Below are positions 47,966 to 61,523 of a stretch of DNA of 64,000 nucleotides, piece after piece. Position 1 is the first letter of the stretch; each line of letters opens with the position of its first letter. Location of the stretch: assembly GCA_003254925.1 (NCBI GenBank), contig QANZ01043233.1, positions 23,674-87,673 on the forward strand, read 5' to 3'. The stretch comes from Chamaecrista fasciculata (lineage: Eukaryota; Streptophyta; Magnoliopsida; Fabales; Fabaceae). The notes beneath the pieces are model-generated. The model saw only the letters and a program-made list of their open reading frames with translations, ran no database searches and was not told the origin of the DNA. Position numbers and translations under genes: made by a program.

Positions 47966-49253
47966 AAATTGACAGATCTCGTGTCCGTGTCCGCTACACG
48001 ACACGTATTCATAAATTTCAAAATATAAAATCAATTTCTTGTGATTTTAACATGACAAACAATAAAAAATAATGACACATGATATATATTATGAATAGAT
48101 ATTATAATTGTAAAGCTTTCGTTAAAATTTATGGGTTTTTAATGATTTATATATATAAATATATGTCGTGTCATGTAAATTTAAAAATTTGACGTGTCGG
48201 TATATCCATGTCCAGGTCCATGCTTTATAACCCCTACCCCATATGTCTCTAATGTTATTTTAGTAATTATTTAGAATTGCCTTATTCCTGCATCTAATAA
48301 TATCTCTCTGCTGTTATGAAATCCTTCAGAATTGCCTCATTTTGTCTTCCCTGCATCTTGTAGAAGCAAAACCCCCAGCTTATTCTTCCCGTTTAATCTT
48401 GTAGAAATCATTAATGTAATAATGAAGGTAAAGAATAAAAGTCAAAATATTGTAATTAACTTCACTGTTGACACCTTTCCATTTGGAATATGTTAAGCCA
48501 AGGATGAAAATATATTAACCCCATCTTGAATCAAACAGAATTTTATAGGAATAGTAAGCCACTTTGACAACTTATATTTCAGTTGAAATAAGGTTCCTGT
48601 TGCCATTATTTTTACTCTACAGACTACATATAATTTCAAGTGTACAGTTACCACAGTAAAATGATAAATTCTTGTGTAAACCAACCCTTCCTCAAAGGAA
48701 CAAAAAATACAAAAATAAAAAAGAAAATACATAAGACATGTAGAAAGCAACACAAACAACAAAAGAATCAAGCCAACAACTAAAAATTGGCTGCTTTGTT
48801 TGCAAGAGGAGGAGTTGAATAAATTAGCCTTCAACAAAAAATACCAAATCTTCATCAATCCTTCTCTTTTTTTGCATCTGATCCAAACAATTCCAGATCA
48901 CTTTGTGGGGGCCTGTTTGGAGTTTTCCCTTGAAGATGAATTTCCGAGCTGGATCACCTTATTCCCTGATAATCCCTTATAAATGTTGAATATGTAGGAC
49001 ATGACTGGAGTCCAACCCAAAGGACATCTCTTGATGGATCGAAATATCCAGTGCCAAAGTATGTACAGAAGATCCAGCCAGGTTTGTGAGAATCACAGAT
49101 CTCAGAAACCCAAATCTTGCTTTGCGTTTTTCTATCTTCTACGTATGTTTTCATGGCGTTTACAATCCCATGACATAGATTCAATACAAGTTTCTTCACT
49201 GGGATCGAACTCTAGATTGAGGAACACTAGATCAGCAAGTTGAGTTTTGGAGT
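47966..49253. other. Spacer between the CNL gene and the polymerase 3' end
   Basis: No gene was recognised. The last few hundred bases (about 48960-49253) are probably the 3' UTR of the polymerase gene, which ends at 49254 on the - strand. Confidence 0.4.
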
Positions 49254-52200
49254 CTAGTTGAAAAAGTAGGTTGACTCTAAAACCTCTCGAAGATCGAAGT
49301 CTCCCCGATCTGGCAAGGGGGGGAAAGACAGTGACGGAAAAGACTCCTCAAAGCTCTCTAACAACTGTAAAGGGGCCAAAAAAATTAAAAAAAAAAAAAA
49401 AATCATGATTAAACATGAAACAGCCATGAAATTTAGTATATTACAGTATGTTAATCATGAATGAAAGTACAAAAACCACTAAAATAAGGCAAGTATGATG
49501 ATAGATCTTGTGAAATAGAAAACATTATTAGACAATGAATGATACCTAGTGCGATTTCAAAGAACATAAGAATTCCAAACGCAGTTAGTCAGTTTCATAT
49601 CAATATATACAGAAACAAATGTTTGTTGCACAGGAATAGAAAGAAAACAGAAACAAATGTTTGGTTGGGTTTGACAGTATCTTAGAACCCTGACCAATGT
49701 TCTCACATGGTACATGTCCAAATCATCAGACACGAGCATGGCAGAACTAAAGAAACTACATTAGCATGGCATTCCAACATTTGGACTCTGTATTACGCCA
49801 ACAAAAATGGGTTCCACTAAATTACCTTAGTGTCAAAAACTTAAAGGAGGCATTTGACAGTCTTAAGTTAGTCAAATTTAAACCACTCCCATCAAACAAG
49901 GAAATCTACCAAAATAAAGCTCAGAAAGGGGTGTTTATCTATCATATTAAGAAGCATGCGTTTATAAAGAGACCATACATGTTCTAGAATTGGAGTCTCG
50001 TATAGTTCAACAAACTTTTCCCTGAGTATTTTGTTCATCATATCAACATCGCATGCATGAGTCCAATATGAATCATGTACACCTGCAACCAAGCATTGTT
50101 TTACAAAAATAAGTCCCAATAAAAGATAACATAGATGAACACTTACAAGAGCAAGCAAAAAATGTTCACAAACACTCATATCTATTCGCACAAGTAGGAG
50201 TGAGTGTCTTAAATTTATAAACAAGAACCTGCAAAGTTCAAGCCTGCTTGTTTACAAGCAACTGCAGTCATCATCATGTGAGAACCATCAAGAGAGTGGA
50301 CAAAATTAGGAGGGAATGCTGTCCTCTGCCGCTTAACCATGATCTGTAGTATAAAGAATGGAATGAGTTATTTTGCTTGAATTGAAATGATGCTAACAGT
50401 TGAAATGGAATGAGCATAGTTATCATATCCAGTGCATGGAATGACCAAGATATTTGCTTTTCATCTTGCCTTAAGGTTTTCAATGTGTAAAAGCAAGAAA
50501 ATAATGGTTTGTGAAATGTGAAGGAAATGGTTTGTGAAATAAAAATGTCAATGATCTAATCTGATGCACGATCATCATACAAAATGTGGGACCATACCAA
50601 GACATATGGAATTTGTGATAGATTCAAATAAATTATGCTTAAATTCAAAGGTTACCTTATCTGTCTCTCGTTTTAGAGTCAATATCTGAAGGGAAGTCTT
50701 AACCTGCATCAAGTCCAACTTAGCATATGAATGACACAGAAAATTGTCAACTAAATATAATTTCTTCTAATGTTAGAATGTATTTTAGAAAAAAAGTACA
50801 AAATATTATGCTTATTCTTGAAAGTATTACAAGATGTCTTCCATGTTGTCTGTAAGGCTGTACTACAGGAAGCCCAAGGGGAGTCGTCCACTGCACTGGT
50901 TTATTCTCCGAAGCTATCACCTATTCATGTTCAATTCCATCATCGTCACAACACAGTGAAGATTGAGAAAGTAAAGGTCAAAGCACAAAATATTTAGGCA
51001 TTACATCAAGCAAAACAGAAGTATATAGTAAGGTAGCCTGTCAATTTTTTCAAGCAAAATTATATTGTGGAGTGAACTACAAGAACTTTCAACTCCATTA
51101 ATGTATCAGCACAAGGGGATAATTCACTTAGGATCCAATATGATTAAGAACTGAAGTCATATGAGAAACTTCTAGAAAAAGCCTCCTTTTGTCCTTCCTA
51201 ATTGGACTGCATTTCGTGCAATGAAGCAGCAAGAGAAGCTCCACGTTCTTTAGAGTAAATGATGTGGAAATCTCTCTTCTCCAATACATTTGGAAGGATA
51301 GGGAAACGGAACAGCTGGGACCTTTTATGCCTCTAGCCTAGCTGGCCTGATCTTGGCCGAAGACATATTTGTGCCTAATATTACAGCAGGAAGCGAGGGA
51401 CATAACAATAAAAGAAGAGCTCCCACCCAAAAAAAGAAATAGCCATTAGTTTATGCAGATACCAAAGTTTGTTAAGACTACATGGAAAAACCATCTAGTG
51501 TTGCCGGGTTGCTACCAGAAACTTCAACCAAATCCTCCACCCCATCTCTCGGTATGACTAAATATAACAGATAGTGAAGAGAACTTTATAAGTTTAAACA
51601 TGAGACTGAAACAAATATGATGACCAAACAAATATATCAATTTTGTCATAAGAGCATTTAATAGATGTAACCAGCAACATTTTACCCCGAATACCAAGTA
51701 TCAACTACTATTCAGAGCTATAGATATATGAGTAGGCCATGCTCACTCTTTCATGCTGTCCAAATTTAATGCAACGTGAACCTTACCTTTGCACAATCTC
51801 CAAGCCAACCCATGATACTTCTTGCAGCCTCAAACATCTCTTCTAGGGCTGTGAGAGTGGTCTGCAAAGCATTAAATAATCAGTCAGACTATACAACAAA
51901 AGCCTGAATTGTAAAGACACGTATGAATCTCCAGTCTCCCCCAACTTATCTTACTTTTGCTGCATAGCAGGCTGCAGCAAACATCTCTCCATCATCCTCA
52001 ATGACAGCACGCTCCTTCAGCCTTCTCTTAATCTGGTCACGGGCACCAATATAAGTCACACCATATACTGATGTCATCACTGTCTGCTTCACCAGTTTTC
52101 GGTCCACCTAAAGGTGCCAATTATGATAAAAAGAAAAAATAATTAATTAACAAAAGATTAAGGCTAGAAAACATGTGCTTTCCCATTCCTAAGATGAAAC

Positions 52201-55200
52201 AAAAGCCACCTTCATATAAAAACTGATGTAGCAAGCCATCAAGATTATCAATCAAAGTTCTAAAAGCTCCTTAGCAAACATCTCAAAGTACAATTATGTT
52301 GTGAAACTATAATTGAAAAAAACCTGGTTGATCAAACGTCTAGCATGCAAGGCATTTGGATAAGTTTGAGGATCTTTCTTTGAATCCCTTTTCATGATTT
52401 CAAGTACTCTGCACCACAGAAACAAATGTAAATTAGTTGAGACGGTAACACACAAACACTTCCTCCAGTATTACTACACAGAAATTATTGCCAACAGCAC
52501 AACAAAAAAAGCATACACATTACTAAAAGCTATTTGAATCATTGGTAATACTACAATTCATCTTTAGACTAATTTTAACAATCTTCTGTAAGCTGAAAGT
52601 CAGTATAGTACAGTTAAATAGGTTAGTTTTGGAGAAAGAGAATAAAATATAGTGTAAGAAGCAACTGACTCCTTTGTGGAATGGTATTTTTTTTAAAAAG
52701 AAAAAAAAAACTAGGCAAGCAGCAGGGGAAAGGAAAATCGGAGTATATTGCTTCCTCTAAAGCTGCTAAATGTGTCAATACTTGAGTTTCATAGAGGTCA
52801 GCATAAATGTGTCATTATAATTCGTTAAAAAAATGCTAAACCATATATTAAGTGCCCAATCATTGTAATTCCTTCATGCACATGGATGGACAGAGTGCTG
52901 ATTACCTTGCAGCAATTCCTGAGTAAACATCGGCAGGCTTTTCTCCTCCAACAAGATTAACTGCTGCAGCTCCCAACTTCAAAATATAAATGTGGCATAT
53001 TAAGTTATCAACACTCAGGCGCAATAAAAAGGAAAAAAAAACAGGTGGAGAAAAATGACAGAAAAATTAGAGAAACAACTGTGTCAAGCAAAACTTCCAG
53101 AAACAGTATAATCATCCAAGAGACATGGTTTTGCATACAAATAAAATTAGTGCAGTTCAAATTCAAATTATTAAGTTTTCACCCATCCCACTTTTTGTTA
53201 CCAAACAAAGGTCAATCGATAATGAAACGTACAATAATCAGTACTGTGAAAACAAATGCATGTGGAGACAATTAAATTTTGCAAACTGTTCGTACAGCAT
53301 GAAATCCAACCTGATCTTATCATCCAATCAGTTTTATAAAAGTTGAGCTAACAAAGCAGGACATAATGAATCAACATTACATGTAAAAAAAGTAGGTTCG
53401 TTCTCTAAACAACAGAATGGGTTAGATTTGATACTAGCCAGCTTGCTTCTTCCCTCTTGACACCTTAAAGCAACTACAAATCATGGAGAAACCCTACTTA
53501 TTCTCTACAGACTGGAATAGGTTAAAATCAGGGCCTCACACAGTAATATCAATGGAAACTTCAGGATCAATGATTCTAGTCCACTAAACCACCTTCAACA
53601 AAATTGTTGAGATTAAGTTTCCGGAGTTTAAATAATAAATTTGAGGAGCCTCTTAGAATTTTATAGATAGGACGACAGAATAAAGCTCCCGGAACAGTTC
53701 CGTGAAAAGGGGAAAAAATTATTACAACAACAACATCCAAAGCCTTTTCCCACTAGATAGGGTCGGCTATATAGATCAACTTACGCCAATGTGTTCTATC
53801 TTTGCACATATCCACAGTTAGGGGGAAAAAATTATTACACATCACGAAAATTTCATATAAGCATTCATCAGATATATATAGAACTCCTCCACCACCAGGT
53901 CCTCCCCCCCACCCCACACAATACACCAGTTTTTTTGCCAAAACAGAAAATACACACATGCAGAAAAGGTTAGGCGAAAGAAGACTTCAGAAAATGATGT
54001 TCACATTACCTTGTCCCTTCCAAGGGCTGCATAGTGCTGTAAGCCATTGCAAGAACCATCCTAGAAGAAGGATAAAACAAACAATATTAATTAAAAAGCA
54101 ATCCTAGAAGATGGTCTTTCAATTTCATCATCATTATTGGCCAGGATGACCTGATGACCAGAGAACTGTATATATTGAATTTGAAGTTAACAATTCTAGT
54201 AAGGAGGTTCTTAATGTTACCCAGTTTACTATCCATTGAAGAACTGCATTTGATTTATTCGATTAATTAGAAAGTAAATAAGACAATCTTTATATTCCCA
54301 GATAACTATTTCGGATATCTCACAAAAAGGCACCTGGTGGACAGGCATATAAGAAAGGGTTGTTTCAGGAGAGGAGCTTCTCAATGCTTCAGAGAGATTA
54401 ATACATGCTGCCAAGCACTGAAAAGGATCCTCTGCTTCCAACCACCAACGCCTTCCTTCAAGAGGCTTGTCTGCAGAATCAAATATATCATCCAGATGGT
54501 TCTCAACAAATGCCATTCTACCCTCATAACTTAATTTGTCCACACCACCAGCATACAAATTTGCCAAATGTATTTTCAACCAGCGCAAGCCTGACTTCCC
54601 TAGAGGACGTCCCTCTGCAAATTCTAGTATTCCTCGGCATAAATCAGAACCAAGATGGTTCAGATATGGGTGCATGGGGTAGGCACGCCCTCTGAAATCA
54701 AGATTGTGGGGATAGTAGAAGAATTCTTCATCCCTCATTTTCCTTGCTACCTGCACCCAATATTAATATGATTGTATTCAATCATAGATCAAGCATTCAA
54801 TATAAATCAATCTATCCAACACAATCAGAATGCTTCTTACAGCCAGTTTAAGTTCTACATCACATCGCTGTGAATGCATTTCATTATTCTTCTTTTTGGC
54901 AGCTTTGACTTTCCACTTCCATTTTTGAATTTCTGCTTGATCTTCTGTGTCTGGTTCCTCTGGAATGGGAACCTAGAGAGGGAAAAAAAATGAAAAGGAA
55001 AATTCAAATTTAAAGCTCTGAAACTAAAAAAGTATCACCTATGAAAAAGGTACACAAGGGATGTAGACTTGTAGAGAGATACTAAGATAAGGGTACAGGA
55101 CCCAGAGATAAAGATATGATATAGTAAATTCTTACTGAATTAAAATAATTAAAACACATTTCATACATGTCAAATGCTTTTTTGTTTGCCAACAATACAT

Positions 55201-58200
55201 GTTAATCGTTAAAATATAATTGAAAGTATAACTCATTCCCATTCATACAAATTTAAACAATTACTTTTTAAGCTTTTCATTGTCTCACATTAAGGCACTT
55301 CTGTTAAGATTATTGTTTCAAATTTAAACAATTAAGCCAGGAAAAGGAGTAATGTTAAAGCACACATACATTATCATAACGCAGAAGCCCTATAAATGAT
55401 TCAGAACCAACTCTATTGATATACGGGTGGCAATCTGTCTTATGAAGTCAATCAGTCAATGTTATAGTCATGTTAAGGGCAGGATATTATAGCACATATA
55501 TTCACACCAACTCTATTGACTACCCTTTTAACTAATTTTTGGAAAAAGAAAAAGAAAAAAACCTCAACCTTGACGCAGCCTGTTCATTAAACAAGAAACA
55601 CACCAACAACAACACTGCTGGTTCTAACATAAATCATAGACAGGTCATGTTGTGTGTGCCACTATGTGGGATATGAATATGGCACTGAGCAGAAAAGATG
55701 GAAAACACCAAAAAAGGCCACTGACAAAGTGATAACCATTCCTGAGGCCATCCAAATAATGATCTTGCCAAACAGTATCCAAATTGTTAAGATATAATAG
55801 ATATGCATGTTTTCAATATATATTCTATACAATCTAAAAGCTGAGTTACAAGTCAATACTTGTTAAATATATTTATATATCTTTTCCATATTTCAATTTA
55901 TGTTATGATTTCTTAACCAGTACCTAGCACTTGTTAGCAAAAGCCTTAAAATAAAATTAAATCTAACTTGTTAACTTCAGGCCATTGGGCTTATAAATAG
56001 AATCAAGAATAAATAGCTATATTTTGTATTATTGCAACAAGCCGGAGTTAGCAACAATAAAATTGGAAATAAAATATGCTTGGTTAATCGTTACACACAT
56101 CTTCACGGCCCACCAAGTCAGCAAGATTCCCTCCACTGGCCCATATCTGATCTACCACACCGAGAATCCTTTTGTTTATTCTCCATTTTGTATTGCCGAG
56201 GGTATCAAGGGCCTATAAACAACCAAAAATTAGAGAAGAAAAAACATCAATATCAAAAAGATACAGAGTGCAGTCAACAAACTCAATTACTCATGCACAA
56301 TGAACTCCAACCTCAAAAACAGGTTCTAGTTGCTGCATAGGAGCCCTTTTAACTGCTTGACGTTGTTGCCTTGCTCCATGCGTTCTCATGACATAGGATG
56401 GCAAAAACAAGTATGCTCCTTGGTCATACCTGCCGAAATATTACAATGTTTAGAACAAAACTAAAACATGGGCAAGGAACACAGCAGAACATAGCTGGCT
56501 ATCACAAGTTGAAGCAGTAGGTCAACAGGATCACTTCCAAAAAGCATTCTTACAAATCATATGGACCAGCAAATAATGACAAAAGGTTAATTTGATCATT
56601 AACATGCTCCTTTTGTTACTATAAACAAGCCCATTTAGAGAAGCAAACAGCAGATTTTCCAAAGAAATTTAAAATAACTTAAAAATAAATTAACTTAAAA
56701 GTAAAATACTTTGATCTTCCTTGGATTTAGCATTAAATATATAACCCCTCTATGTTGAGGATAAACAAAAACCTCACCGTCTAACCTTCTCACCTCATCT
56801 AATCTTCTCTTAAAATGATAGTAGACATACCTAAGACATTGCGAAGCAGTCAAGACTAGACTCATTAATTAAGTGCCTAAAACACTATAAATTCATTATA
56901 TATAGTATTTAAACATTATTCAGGCCCATATGAAGAAATTGAGTGAAGCCATACAAATATTGTAGACCAAGGGTTTTTTAGGTATTTGACAAACAAATTT
57001 AACATTTTGATTGAGTTCTAATATCTTCTATAACGATTATGCTAAGCATGTCTGTAAAAAGTATTAAGTGGAAGTACATTTTTAAAATATAAGAGATGTC
57101 CATGTATATTGTCAAAACAAAGGGTTTGGGTATTTAACACTAAATTAAGGGGAGACCAAAGTTTCTTTTTCCTCATAAATCCAAATAAGTATGTACTGAA
57201 TATAGTACCCTGTCCATTTACGAGGCGGCACTAACATTGGCATGTACGGGATGACCATGTGCCTGGCCTGTTAGAATAAACACAGTCTGATGTTAGCATC
57301 GGCTAAATTAATATATGCATGCGCAAGTAACTAAGTTGTTACTCATACGAGCTCAAAAAGCTACCTATAGATTGACCAACTAAAGGAAAAGTAACCATAA
57401 ATTCAAACAAAAATATTTGTCAGAGAGTAAAAGGTCACTTACAGTTTTCTCAAGGCCTTTCTGGACCAGGGGGTCACATTCAATAACACCATATCTCTTA
57501 CTCAATTTTTTCCTATTCAAGTGAAAAGTATTCACAATTGAAAAGTAAATAGCTTAACTTCAATGATATAGAATCTATAAAAAATAATAATAACAAAGCT
57601 ATCATTCTCACTGTGCATCAATTGTAAAATTTTGAAGAGTGTGCTTAAATGCAGGGCGTATATCTGGCGGATCGTCTCCAATTTGATCAACTGGGGGCTG
57701 TATGTAGGCAGTTTCTATTAACAGTTGCATTAAGCGGCTGCCAACCTGGAATTTACAACAACTGCATTGTAATACAAGAGAAGATAGATAGCTTCCAAGT
57801 TCATACGTACTAACATTGAGACATAACAAACCTTCACATGACCTTCCTGACCCCAAGGCTTTAAATCATCATGTTTCTTTACTATTTGAATTGCTTTCTT
57901 CATCTTTTGCTTTTTCATTAAAGAAGCAACTTTCTTCCTTAATTTGTCCCGCTCTTGAGCCATTTTATCACAATCTTCAGTCTGGTGGCTCTCTTCTACA
58001 GTGGCAGGATGAGATTCATCATCAGGCTCGTCATCAATTTTGCTCTTCTTCTTCCTATTCTTATTTGTCTTCTCCAAAAACCTATAAACTCTAGCCTGAT
58101 CCACATATAAGACTAGAATTTCATTGAATGAATACTTGATCGTTGCGAATTCAAGATAGAAAAATCTAACATGTACAAAAGATTGGACATTTTAGCCATA

Positions 58201-59371
58201 TAATTTACCAAGCACTTTGTTCAACGGCCGTAGCACTGTTTAGACTATTACCTTCACATAAGCATTATCCCTATTTCCTAGAGTGAAATGAGGGATATAT
58301 AAGTATTGCTATACTAAGTGAATCCAAGCAGACCCCATATGTATGAGCAATAGTAAATTGTTCTCACTAGAATGAAGGCATTCAAATTCATCCAATCAAG
58401 TGAGAATGAAATACACTTCTTTATAAACAAAGTAAGGAAAGCATACTAGGAATATGAAAGTACAGAACCAAAAGTAGATATTATTAGAATGATCAACTAA
58501 AATTCACCAAACGGCAGAAAAAATAATCCAAAAGGTTTCGAGTTTAATATACCTCATGTTCAATGGCTTCACCTATTTGAAGTGCGGCTTGGATTACTCG
58601 AGCACTACCTATCCCATTCGAATTTGACATCAACAAACCCATCAATTTATGCATGGTAATAACAGCCATCATATCTGCAGGCAGCTGATAAATATAAGGC
58701 GCATGAGACTTCATCCTACTGCTGTCTCTGCAAGCCACTTGGTCCTCAGCAATTGCATTCCTCAGTGGTTCAAACCAACCAAGGAACAACGACTTCATAT
58801 AAGGCAAATTGGGAGCGAGCTTCTGCTCACACATGTCTGCCAATAATTCTTGATATTCTTTGGCTGCTTGATCCCATGCCTCAGTCTCTACTTTTATCTG
58901 CCTTTTTCGAAGCATTTTGTACTTGTAGTTTGATAGACGCTCTCCCTGATGCATTGGCTTCTCCACTTGCGGTTGTTGTGCCTTCTCTTGTTTCATCATT
59001 TCCTCCATCAACTGCTGAATTTCATCGGACCTAGAAAAGTCTTCTTCGGTATCCTCTGACTCAATAGCCTCAGCAGCACTAGCATAACCTCTAGACTGCC
59101 TCATAAAGAAATAAGAACCAAAGGCGTTTTCAGAAGGCCGAAGATTGGGAATTCCCAGTTCATTTCTCGAAGTGCATAGACCCACTTGGCAAAATCCCAT
59201 AACTGGACATCTCGAGTTTACCCACTTTTGTGTTTCGGAAGGGTTTATTCCCTCCAACAAATTCGATCCCCGATAAAACCTCTGGTAACTTGAAGAAGGC
59301 AAGCAAAATGATTCAGAGGATAACCTGAAATTCTTCAAGGAAGCAGCTCGCTTGGCTAAATTCGCCCACAT
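49254..59371 (-). CDS. RPOT1: Phage-type organellar RNA polymerase (mitochondrial RpoT)
   Basis: Nineteen coding exons join in frame to 1009 aa: 59371-58553, 58095-57832, 57745-57612, 57512-57443, 57267-57209, 56429-56312, 56212-56099, 54972-54841, 54750-54334, 54060-54010, 52976-52906, 52408-52324, 52107-51955, 51861-51787, 50920-50831, 50703-50656, 50343-50229, 50082-49979, 49364-49254. The N-terminus [20 protein letters not shown] is Arg/Ser-rich, as in mitochondrial presequences. Catalytic residues of the T7 family are present: Asp710 in [16 protein letters not shown], Lys785 and Tyr793 in [13 protein letters not shown], and Asp942 in VHDSYWTHA; the end is the usual YFFN. It transcribes organelle genes in one-subunit form. 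Overall resemblance is closest to RpoTm (RPOT1); dual targeting (RpoTmp) is not excluded, and plastid RpoTp seems less likely. No frame break was found. Confidence 0.96.
53727..53821 (-). mobile_element. Short TTG-tailed retroposon in a polymerase intron, 18-bp TSD
   Basis: A perfect 18-bp direct repeat, GGGGAAAAAATTATTACA, flanks it (53709-53726 and 53822-53839). The insert begins on the + strand with ACAACAACA, i.e. a (TTG)n tail on the - strand, followed by GCCTTTTCCCACTAGATAGG and GTCGGCTATATAGATCAACT. I remember this phrase from TTG-tailed retroposon 3' ends (RTE-like or SINE) in plants. At 95 bp it is strongly 5'-truncated. It lies in the intron between the exons at 54060-54010 and 52976-52906. 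Confidence 0.8.
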
Positions 59372-59778
59372 TTCTAAATGGAACCTTGTAATTGACGGCG
59401 CGATTGGCAGAAAGCAAATGAAGTAGCAGCCAAAAGATGCAAAGAGACTATGATTTGATATTCATTAAGCTCTTGAACTTTTTTGTGGAGAAAAACGAAG
59501 AATCACAGAATGGGAGACAGAGATGTGTGAGATGAGACTGAGACTGAAACTGAAGGATGCGACAAATGGCGGTGAATGAAAAATCTGGAGAAGGCGAAGA
59601 AGAGGAAGGCGTAACTAGCCGCCTCTAAACCCTTCATAAATCTACGTCTTCTCTCGCATCTATTTCAGTATCTTAGGGAGGTTTAGCAAACCGGGTCTGT
59701 CTTAGCGTGGTCCGGATCCGACCCGCGTCGGTCCGAATAACCAGGAGAGAATATGTAAGAAATACTAATAAAAATTTA

Positions 59779-60258
59779 GGGTAAATTACACTTTGGTATC
59801 CTGTTCTTTTAAAAATGATACTTTGGTACCTTGTACTTTGTACTGTTAACACTATGGTACCTAAATTTATTTTTCTGTTAAGTTTTGACGGCGAAGTCAC
59901 ACGTGACCATCATGGTACAATAAAAACACCCAAATGTTTGTTTTTCTCTTATTTTTCACGATTCAAACAATAAAACACTCCAAAATCCTCTGAACTTCGA
60001 ACCTTAGTGTTTTTCATGTTTTTTTAGTGTTTTAGTGTATGTGTCGTGAAAAATGAGAGGAAAATGAACATTTGGGTGTTTTTACGGTGCACGTGATGGT
60101 CATATGCGACTTCGCCATCAAAACTTAACAGGAAAATAATTTTGGGTACCAAGAGTGTTAACGGTGCAAAGAACAGAATACCAAATGTCACTTTTGAAAG
60201 AACAGGGTACTAAAGTGAAATTGTGTCATAGAACAGGGTACCAAAGTGTAATTTACCC
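59779..60258. mobile_element. Mutator-like foldback MITE, 'CTTTGGTACC' family
   Basis: Ends GGGTAAATTACACTTTGGTA and TACCAAAGTGTAATTTACCC are exact inverses. The arms continue (GTTAAGTTTTGACGG / CCATCAAAACTTAAC; AACACCCAAATGTTTG / AACATTTGGGTGTT), making most of the 480 bp palindromic. The 3' flank AAAAAAAAT is shared with the next MITE. It lies about 400 bp upstream of the polymerase start codon. Confidence 0.8.
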
Positions 60259-60267
60259 AAAAAAAAT

Positions 60268-60531
60268 AGTAAACTAACAATTTGATCCCAAAAAGATCAT
60301 CGAGCTGACAATTCGATCTCTGAAAGATTGAAATATACAGTTTAGTCCCTGAAAGATCAAAATAGTACATTAATTAGTTCTTTATATAGAATATATAGTA
60401 TATTGTTTTAATCTTTCAAGAACTAAAAAGTATACCATTTTGATATTTCAGTGACTAAATGCATATTTTAATCTTTTAAGGATCGAGTTGTCAGCTCAAT
60501 GATATTTCAAGGATCAAATTGTTAGTTTACT
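60268..60531. mobile_element. Foldback MITE with 9-bp TSD, abutting the previous one
   Basis: Ends AGTAAACTAACAATTTGATC and GATCAAATTGTTAGTTTACT are perfect inverses. AAAAAAAAT occurs on both sides (60259-60267 and 60532-60540), a 9-bp duplication though of low complexity. Inner arms carry GAAAGAT and AAATATAC-type words in both orientations. Confidence 0.75.
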
Positions 60532-60880
60532 AAAAAAAATCTCATCATCAAATATTAACATCAATTATATATATATATATACTTTTTTTAGATAAACTAA
60601 TAAATAGTTATATATGTTTTATCAAATATAAAATTTAATATTTGCCATTAATTCAACACATAAAATCTAAGATAAAAATCCAACATATTTTTAGCATGTT
60701 ACTTCTATTTCTCAATGAAATTTACATATCTATTTCTCAAATATCTGTTTTTATATATATAGAAATAGAAATCTATTTCTTCATTTTGATTGTACGTGGA
60801 GGAGTGAGGACCATGCATGCATAGATTAATTGTCGATTACAATTTTTCAAAGGGTAATCGCTAAATAGTAAAATATTAGT

Positions 60881-61069
60881 TGACAAAGTTCGATCCAGTT
60901 CGTAAGGAGTCAATTCATAACCCACAAGAATATGAGTTTGAATCTTGCTGCCGATGTGAGGACTTTGTTGGTAGGTGATCTGTAAATACTCATAGAGTCT
61001 GAAGGCATGTCCTGGCCTTCATAAGCTTACGGTGGCAAACTCACCTAAAATTTTTATTACCCCAAAAAA
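60881..61069 (+). mobile_element. tRNA-derived SINE, older copy
   Basis: Aligns with the 25547 SINE (CGTAAGGAGTCAATTCATAA, TTGCTGCCGATGTGAGGA, TTTGTTGGTAGGTGATCTGT, ACTCACCTAAAATTTTT). Box B is degraded (GAGTTTGAATCTT). The flanks AAATATTAGTTGAC and AAATACTAATCAC form an imperfect duplication. Confidence 0.75.
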
Positions 61070-61097
61070 ATACTAATCACGGTGTAATACTTCTAAA

Positions 61098-61523
61098 TAG
61101 GAGTGTACACGGGCCGGGCCATCGGGTCTGTCCCGACTATTTCTTTTTAAAAAAAAAATCATTGATTCATTTTATATATTTTTTAACTTGTATATATTGG
61201 TAAAATTATTAATTTTGGATCAATTTAATATTTTTTTATTAATAAAGACATTTAATTTGACTTAATTATTAAAAAATGTTGATTTAATTATGATTAAATA
61301 TATATTTTATGTATATTTTTAATATAAAATTAATAAAAATAATAATAGATATGTATTTCTTACAATTAAAAAAATATTTAGTAGTATTAAATATAAATAT
61401 GTATAGTAAAAATTTAAAAAAAATATTTTTTAAAAAAAAATAAGAGTACCCCTGACCGGGCTGGGTCTAGAAACACTAGACTCGCACCCGGCCGGGCCGG
61501 GCCGGGCCCCTTGTACACCCCTA
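61098..61523. mobile_element. hAT-like element with GGCCGGGCC-rich ends
   Basis: Ends TAGGAGTGTACACGGG and CCTTGTACACCCCTA are near-inverses, with CGGGCCGGGCC in both subterminal regions and an AT-rich centre. The 8-base flanks CTTCTAAA and CTTTAAAC resemble each other only loosely, so the target duplication is not confirmed. Confidence 0.65.

Noticed and set aside
49766-49987. 73-codon + strand frame
   Set aside because: It lies in the last polymerase intron and overlaps the donor of the preceding exon; no similarity was recognised.
53753-54107. Pro-rich and Gly-rich frames on both strands
   Set aside because: They lie across an intron, the short retroposon's flank and a polymerase exon in the wrong frame.
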